In this document: one piece after another, positions 58,232 to 64,000 of the stretch
Numbering within the stretch: position 1 is the stretch's first letter
Layout: every line of letters begins with the position of its first letter
Source of the DNA: Aureobasidium sp. EXF-3400
Lineage: Eukaryota > Ascomycota > Dothideomycetes > Dothideales > Saccotheciaceae
Assembly (NCBI GenBank): GCA_024195585.1
Contig: SWBL01000248.1
Span: forward strand, 16,696-80,695
Length of the DNA: 64,000 bases
Direction: 5' to 3'
The notes under the pieces: model-generated
Told to the model about the DNA's origin: nothing
What the model saw: only the letters and a program-made list of their open reading frames with translations
The model's database searches: none
Position numbers and translations under genes: made by a program

Positions 58232-59445
58232 ATCTTCTCTTCTCAGGACTCACAAGACCAACCTACCAGTCAAAGCAAGCATTTCCTCATTCAGCCTGGC
58301 GTTTTTTCTTTTGATATCTACTTTGCTTCTTCGGAAAACCTGTACCATCACATTCTTGTTTCCATCTTCGGATGAAGTTTTCTTGCATTCTACATGTCTA
58401 TATACATGCCATATCCTATATACCAGAACGCACCCTGAAGAACTCTGAACTCACGTGGGACATGAATTACTATTCTGCGTACCCTTGTTCAGAAGAGCTG
58501 TGATCTCCAAATTTGACTCTCCATCATCTCTGTACTGCGGATGACTGATCAAACGGGTGTATGCAAACTCCAAAGACTATGCTGTGTAGTAGATTACAGG
58601 TGATGCCGTTGATTAGCAGAATATCAAGCATTTGCTAAATATCGTAACGATAATCTCATTGCTTCTTTTGTTTTATTTTCTTTATGATGCTCGTCATCAG
58701 AGCTCGACCGAGCAAGTCCTTTCCGCTCTGCGACCTCGTGATACTTGACCGTTCTGTTAAGCCGCTTCCTCACCAAGGCTCCCGGGTTAATCAATGCTCA
58801 AACAATACATCGTTCTACCAAGCGTGTCAAGAGTCATATGATCGGAACTGGACGAGTGCAACAAGAAGACATAGAGACGCCATGGCTCTCAAGGCTCAGC
58901 GCACTTATTAAGGGATATGAGTTGCGAATTGGGCACTTGTCTTCATCGACTTGTGACTTGATTACGACGATAGACTTCTTCGACTTCCAAATCAAGCAAG
59001 CTGTACGCATACAGATTACGCATGGAAACATTATCACGCATGCATGTTCATGTAAAAAAAAAAAAACTTATGGATGAGAGAAAGGGGAAACAAAAAGGAT
59101 TGAAAAGAGCTTAACTTAATTCTCTAGTGCTAAACTTGATTGCAGCAAGGTATGGGAATAGAGATAGATCCGACTGCCACGGCAGCATCGTGATCGCATG
59201 GCAAAACGTCAAAATACCTTTCTATGCCCCTGCTCCCGCTCAATGATAACTACCGTTGCCTTTGAAAACAACGAAGTAGCGGTCAGGGCTTCGATAGGAC
59301 GTGAACGCGCAAAGTCGTTAGGTTTCTTGTCCTTCGTGCCGCTCAGCGTAACCCTCTGCTGCTGAATACCTCGTTAATATGATAAGACATGTAAGAATGT
59401 GTCGAAGGATTTTGTTCGTGTTGTTGACCAAGACGGTGGTGACGC
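58232..59445. other. intergenic between convergent SDR and TOP1 genes
   Basis: 1.2 kb of non-coding-looking sequence with a 12-base A-run at 59056-59067 and AT-rich stretches. Short frames only. Confidence 0.4.
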
Positions 59446-62442
59446 TTAGAACTCCCAGTCCTCATCGACGGAAGCAATAGCCCATGCAAACTTCTCACGC
59501 AGAGTCTTGGAGAAGAACTTCTCAATAGGAACGTCGAACTTCTTGGAGAAGACCACGGTGAGACGAGGATCGATGTAGTTGATCTTGGAAGTTCCCAGAG
59601 CGACTTCCTTGTTGCTCTCTCTGTCTTCGGCTTGCAGCTCCATGTTGCTGATTCTGACCGAGAGCTTCTCAATCTGGCCCTCGTACTTCTCGACAGAGGG
59701 TCCCTTCCCTTCGGGCTCGACCTTCTTCGTCTTGAGTTCGTTCTTGAGCTTCTTCTCTAACTCAGTGGCAGCTTCGAGACGCTCATCAAGCTCCTTGGGC
59801 TTCATCTCCTTCTCGCCTTCGGCCTTCAGCTTCTCGTTTTCCTTTTCGAATTTCTTGGTGATCTTTTGGCGTTCCTGCTCAACGAGATCTTCGTGGTGCT
59901 TCTTCTGCCATTCTTCGTCGAGACCCTCAGGGAGAGCAAACCACTCGGCCCCCTTCTTCTTCTTGAGCTTAGGATCAAGCGCCAGGATCATCTGCTTGAC
60001 ACGGTACTGCTGATACTTGACAGCATCAATCTTGTCTTGTACCTTCTCCATCTGAGCAGCGTGTCCGGCAGCGACAGTACGCTTGTGGTTACAGAGAATG
60101 GCAACTCTGCGGTTTGCGTCGTTGTAGGCCTTGACTTTCTCGGCGTGCGTTCCGGTTGCTTTCATGTCCTGAAGCAGCCTTGCCATTGTCCAGGAGGCGT
60201 TGTAAGTACGGAAGACCTTGGCAGTCAGGCCTGCCATGTAGTTGCTCAAATGCTTGTTCAATGCACTGGTAGTGAGACGATCGAAGATATCGTCGCCGTC
60301 TTTCTTTGGAGCCTTTTTGAAGATCTTGAGGTTCTTGAAGACTTGCGCATCAACTTCGACCTCATCGTAAAAGCGAATTGAGTCTTTACCCAAGAAATCG
60401 AAAACGACCTTGTTCGGGGGTTTAAGAGTAACGTTTTCAAACTTGAGAGAGCAGCAACCGACAGTGTCAGCTTCGTCGTCACCCTTCTCATTACCAGCAC
60501 GAAGCGCAAACTGATCGATAAGGTAGATGGCGGTTGCGCGTTGACGGTCGGCCATCAGCTCGGCCTTGAGTTCGCGCTGGTAGTCCTTGCGAATTCTGTC
60601 GATGTGCTTCTTCAACTCTCTGGCCTTTTCAAACTTCTTGAAATCTGATTGACCCTTGACGTCGGAGTTCGCTGCCAACATGACGTACTTGTAGTTGCCA
60701 TTGACATTCTCCTGCCACATTGCGAGCCATGTGCCTTCGTTGTCGTGACGGACTTCCTTCCAGTTGGTACCTTCCGGAGGTGCAGGTACAGTAGCTTCCG
60801 CTCCGATGTTGATAGTGACCTGCTCCGGCTTGACACGAGTCTTCACCTTACCAGTCTTGGGGTGCTCGCCACGTCCACGGAAGAGACCAGGAGGTTCGAC
60901 GCGGAAGTTACCAACCTTCTGCTTGCGACCATCCCAGAGACAGTACATATAAGGCTCCTCGGCTTTGTCCTTGGCAGCCTTGAGTTCCTTCTTCTCTGCA
61001 GCAGTCATAGCCTTCTTCTTTGCGCGTTCGGCCTCAAAATGCTCGAAGATAGGCTTGAAATCACACTTCTCGAACTTCAAGATCTTAACTTTCTCTCCTT
61101 TGTCGTTTGTTCCATGGCCAGTATCGTCGAGGTATTTCTTGAAATCGGTAAAGAAGTTCTTGATGAAGGTCGGGTTTTCGACGTTGTGAGTTGAGTTGAG
61201 CATGCTGCCGAAGAAAGTAGCCACTTCCTCAGCCTCGGGATGCAGTGACACTTGTTGGCCGTCGTAGCGCATTCTGGCATTCTTGGGGAGTGGCTCATAT
61301 TCCGGAGGGAACACGACACCATTGTGTTCCAGAGTGGTCCACTTCTTAGTGCCATCGCCCTGGGCAGTGTCTTCCCACCAGCGATACTTCTCCTCCTCAT
61401 CTTCGTCTTCCTTGTCTTCTGGGCTTTCCTCCTTTGCAGCTTTCTTGCCTTTCTTTGCAGAAGCAGCAGGAGTGACGCTCTGCGACTTGGTGGCTGCACG
61501 CTTTGCAGGTGCCTTCTTGAGTGGCTTGTCGTCATCAGAAGAATCCTCCTTTTTGACACCGTTGGTCTTCTTCTTTGGGGCAGCCTTAGCCTTCTTGAGT
61601 GGCACGTCGTCGCTGTCTTCGGGTTCTTCAGCCTTTACGGTCTTCTTTGCGCGGATGGCCTTGGCTTGTGTCTCTGCCTTCTTCTCGATGTTGGCCTTTT
61701 CCTTGGCGAGTTTCTTTGTGAGCGGCACATCGGAGTCGTCCTCGTCGCCAATCTGTTGTGCGGTAACCTTCGGAGGCTTGCGACCAGTCTTCTTGGCAAG
61801 AGGTTCGTCGTCTTCAGAGTCGGATGCGGCCTTGTTCTTGGATGTCCTCCTGCGCTTGGTCTGTGCGATAGTTAGATCTTGGTAGATCGTGACATGTTGG
61901 TGAACGAACCAATGGGACATCGTCGTCATCTTCAGATTCAGTCGCGTCCTTGTAGCTCTTGCCGTTCATAGCTGACTTGCGTTTGGTGCCGTTGCCATTG
62001 GTAGCAGGTGGATCGACTTCCATCTCGTCGACAGGACCCATGCGAAGTGAGACTCCAGGGTTCAGCTCGCCCATGCTGGTGTCGGTGTCGTCCATCTTGA
62101 CGCGTTCGTTGGATCTGGCTGGTCAAGGTGTAAGTGGTATGAACCTGAGCTGAAGAGATGAAGGAGGACGAGTGTGGAAGAAGAGTAAACTTCGAAGTGA
62201 GATGGAGAGGTAACAGAAGAAAAAAGAAATAAGACACAAGTGGATGACGTAAATGGAGATGCTGAAGTGAATTGCAAGTGCTGAAGGTAAGTAAAAGAGC
62301 TGAGGAAGGTGATAGGCAAAAGTGGGATTATGTCGAAGTGAGGCGAGTCCTTTAAGAGATAGAATTGCAAGGCAAACAATTGGACGGGTGGCTGCATGGA
62401 CTCACCCTTGATCAGAGGCTTATCGTCTTCCGAGTCGGACAT
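59446..62442 (-). CDS. TOP1: DNA topoisomerase I (type IB)
   Basis: Nuclear type IB topoisomerase relaxing supercoils through a 3'-phosphotyrosine link. Exons 62442-62406, 62118-61910 and 61860-59446 (introns 287 and 49 bases) give 886 residues. The N-terminal 200 residues are charged, with six copies of an acidic-PL-Lys motif. The core begins at KYRWWEDTAQGDGTKKWTTL. Catalytic residues lie in IDQFALRAGNEKGDDEADTV (Arg), NHKRTV-type AILCNHKRTVAAGH, and the active-site Tyr in SKINYIDPRLTVVFSKKFDV. The C-terminus is REKFAWAIASVDEDWEF. A coiled-coil linker precedes the Tyr domain. Exon 1 (MSDSEDDKPLIK) and exon 2 match the expected fungal N-terminus. The second intron has a weak donor (GTTCGT). 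Divergent from ATP3. Confidence 0.97.
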
Positions 62443-62966
62443 GATCGGGATAAAAGGGAAAGGCTTTCTAGCAGTAGTGTACGCGGATGTGGGCCGAGTC
62501 GAGGTACTGAGTTGTTGTAGAAAACGCGATGTGCTGAATGTCTGTAGCCTCGACGATTGAGCACAAAGACGCGTGTGTTTGCTGCTCCAGGAAAAGTAAG
62601 AGCTGAGAGAGACGCGGAAACGCGGAAGTGAAATGCTGAAAAAGTTGGAATTGATGGATTTAGAAGAGAAGAGGGTCACAAAAGATCCCGATAGCGTACG
62701 AGAGGTAGAGGGATAGGATAGAAAGGGAGTTTAGGATGGAATCTAGACAGGAAAGTAAAGGGAAGGAAAGAACTCTCGTTCCTGCTTCCTTTGCACGTGA
62801 GTTGACTAGAGAGGCAAGAGCGAAGCGATCCGACGTGGTCCGAGTGTCTCCGCCAAGGACAGCGGATGTGGGAGACTTGAACGACAGCAAGAGCTCGCAG
62901 TCCATCCCGAAGGCCGTCGCCATCTCACTTCGTCCTCAATCACCTCTCCGCTCTCATAGCCTGACC
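62443..62966. other. divergent promoter TOP1 / ATP3
   Basis: 524 bases shared by two outward genes; no further gene seen. Confidence 0.45.
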
Positions 62967-64000
62967 ATGCTGTCTCGCGCCGCTCGTCCCACCGCCAGGG
63001 CTGGTCTCGCCGCCCTCAGGTACGCCCCTCCGCCTCCTCAACCATCGCCGAAACAGCTTTTCCTCCGAGCCCATCCATGCGACGACGAGCCCAATCCATG
63101 GTCAATGTACTGATCCGCTGTGCCTCTGTAGGCCCCAGGCTCCCAATGCCGCCAACTTCGCCACTCTCCGTGAAATCGAGGGTCGTCTCAAGTCCATTCG
63201 CAACATCGAGAAGATCACCAAGACCATGAAGATTGTCGCCTCGACCAAGCTCACCCGCGCCCAACGTGCCATGACCTCTTCCCGCGCCTACGGCCAGGCT
63301 TCCCAGCAGGTCTTCGACGAGGCCGAGACCAAGCCCGTCGAGGCTGAGGGCAAGACCCTTTTGGTTGTCTGCTCTTCCGACAAGGGTCTCTGTGGTGGTA
63401 TCCACTCGGGTCTTTCTCGTTACGTCCGCAGAGAGTTTGGCCCCAACCCCGACAGCTTCGAGCTCGTCGTTCTTGGTGAGAAGTGCAAGGCTCAGCTCAG
63501 CAGATCCAACCCCAAGAACATGGCCCTCAGCTTCGCCGGCGTCGGAAAGGACGTCCCTACCTTCGCCGATGCCTCCGCCATTGCCGACCAGATCACCCAG
63601 CTTCCCAGCAACTACTCGAGCGTCAAGATTCTTTACAACAAGTTCTTGAACGCCCAGCAGTACGAGCCCACCGTTGTTGAGGCTTTCTCCGAGGACGCCA
63701 TCAAGGCTTCTGGTGCGTTTGCTACTCCCTTCAGGTCAAGCTCTCGTTCGACTAACACAATCCTCAGCCAACATCTCTTCCTTCGAGGTTGACGACTCAA
63801 TCCTTGGTAACCTCCGTGAATACTCGCTCGCCAACTCCCTCTTCTGGGTATGTACCTCTTTGTCTCGGTATTCAGGATGGACGATAGATTTACTAATGAC
63901 GATTAGGCTCTTGCCGAGGGCCACGCCTGTGAGCAGTCTGCTCGCCGCAACGCCATGGACAACGCCTCCAAGAACGCTGGTGACATGATCAACAGATTCC
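62967..64000 (+). CDS. ATP3: mitochondrial ATP synthase gamma subunit (partial, 3' end outside window)
   Basis: Central stalk of F1-ATPase in the mitochondrial matrix. Exons 62967-63019, 63132-63712, 63768-63847 and 63907->64000; introns 112, 55 and 59 bases. The import presequence is MLSRAARPTARAGLAALR (Arg-rich, no acids). The mature part follows: LREIEGRLKSIRNIEKITKT, MKIVASTKLTRAQRAM, LLVVCSSDKGLCGGIHSGLS and KILYNKFLNAQQYEP. The last visible exon reads ALAEGHACEQSARRNAMDNA then SKNAGDMINRF, the start of the conserved C-terminal helix, which continues beyond the window. The first intron splits presequence from mature protein. Confidence 0.96.

Noticed and set aside
60649..61885. Long plus-strand frames opposite TOP1
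   Set aside because: Antisense to strongly conserved topoisomerase sequence; Leu/Ser-rich reading typical of the complement of Lys/Glu-rich codons.
1..64000. CRISPR arrays, rRNA genes, transposons, biosynthetic gene cluster
   Set aside because: No repeat-spacer pattern, no 5S/18S/28S sequence, no transposase, reverse transcriptase, PKS, NRPS or terpene cyclase motif was found in any frame.

Overview
The window is nuclear DNA of a filamentous ascomycete (Pezizomycotina; class Dothideomycetes is my best guess from overall protein flavour, not proven). The evidence is gene content typical of an ascomycete nucleus (MadBub-type checkpoint kinase, SIN3, RRN3, TOP1, COPI beta-prime, BIG1, Bot1/mS45). 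Short GT-AG introns support this: about 40 are placed, most 49-60 nt, often with CTAAC/CTGAC branch sites. Genes are dense and lie on both strands. There is no operon structure, no rRNA, no CRISPR array and no recognisable transposon.

Layout, left to right. 1-3764: the 5' part of a BUB1-type kinase gene (3' end off the left edge). 4212-11221: an accessory-looking block of intron-poor genes I cannot name. It holds a C2H2-finger protein, two larger unknowns with a possibly shared motif, a very small double-CxxC protein and a Cys-rich/coiled-coil protein, plus a degenerate tRNA-like sequence. 11766-14206: a four-TM membrane protein divergent from RPS25. 15500-20735: BIG1/VOA1-like ER protein, tRNA-Pro(TGG) with intron, a xylitol/sorbitol-dehydrogenase-type enzyme and an MFS sugar transporter. 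The last two form a probable polyol/sugar-use pair with CreA-like sites upstream. 20736-22663: gene-poor. 22664-31339: a compact conserved block of TIP41, Aurora kinase, ATP23, PRO1 and SEC27. 31616-33046: a GIY-YIG-like gene or gene relic. 33082-41012: SLC1-type acyltransferase, mitoribosomal mS45, SIN3. 41436-49015: GCK/STE20 kinase with a repetitive tail, a small Gly-rich protein, RRN3. 49016-58231: CAF120/SKG3-like PH protein, a BAH-PHD protein, an atypical SDR. 59446-64000: TOP1 divergent from ATP3, which runs off the right edge.

Functional themes are housekeeping: mitosis (BUB1, Aurora), nutrient/TOR-PP2A signalling (TIP41), mitochondria (ATP23, mS45, ATP3), secretion and lipids (SEC27, BIG1, SLC1), transcription and chromatin (SIN3, RRN3, TOP1, BAH-PHD). 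Close divergent pairs that may share promoters are TIP41/Aurora, ATP23/PRO1, GCK kinase/small Gly-rich gene and TOP1/ATP3. Exon joins were made by eye from splice signals, frame closure and family expectation; all multi-exon models close in frame. Family names rest on motif recognition, not on database searches.
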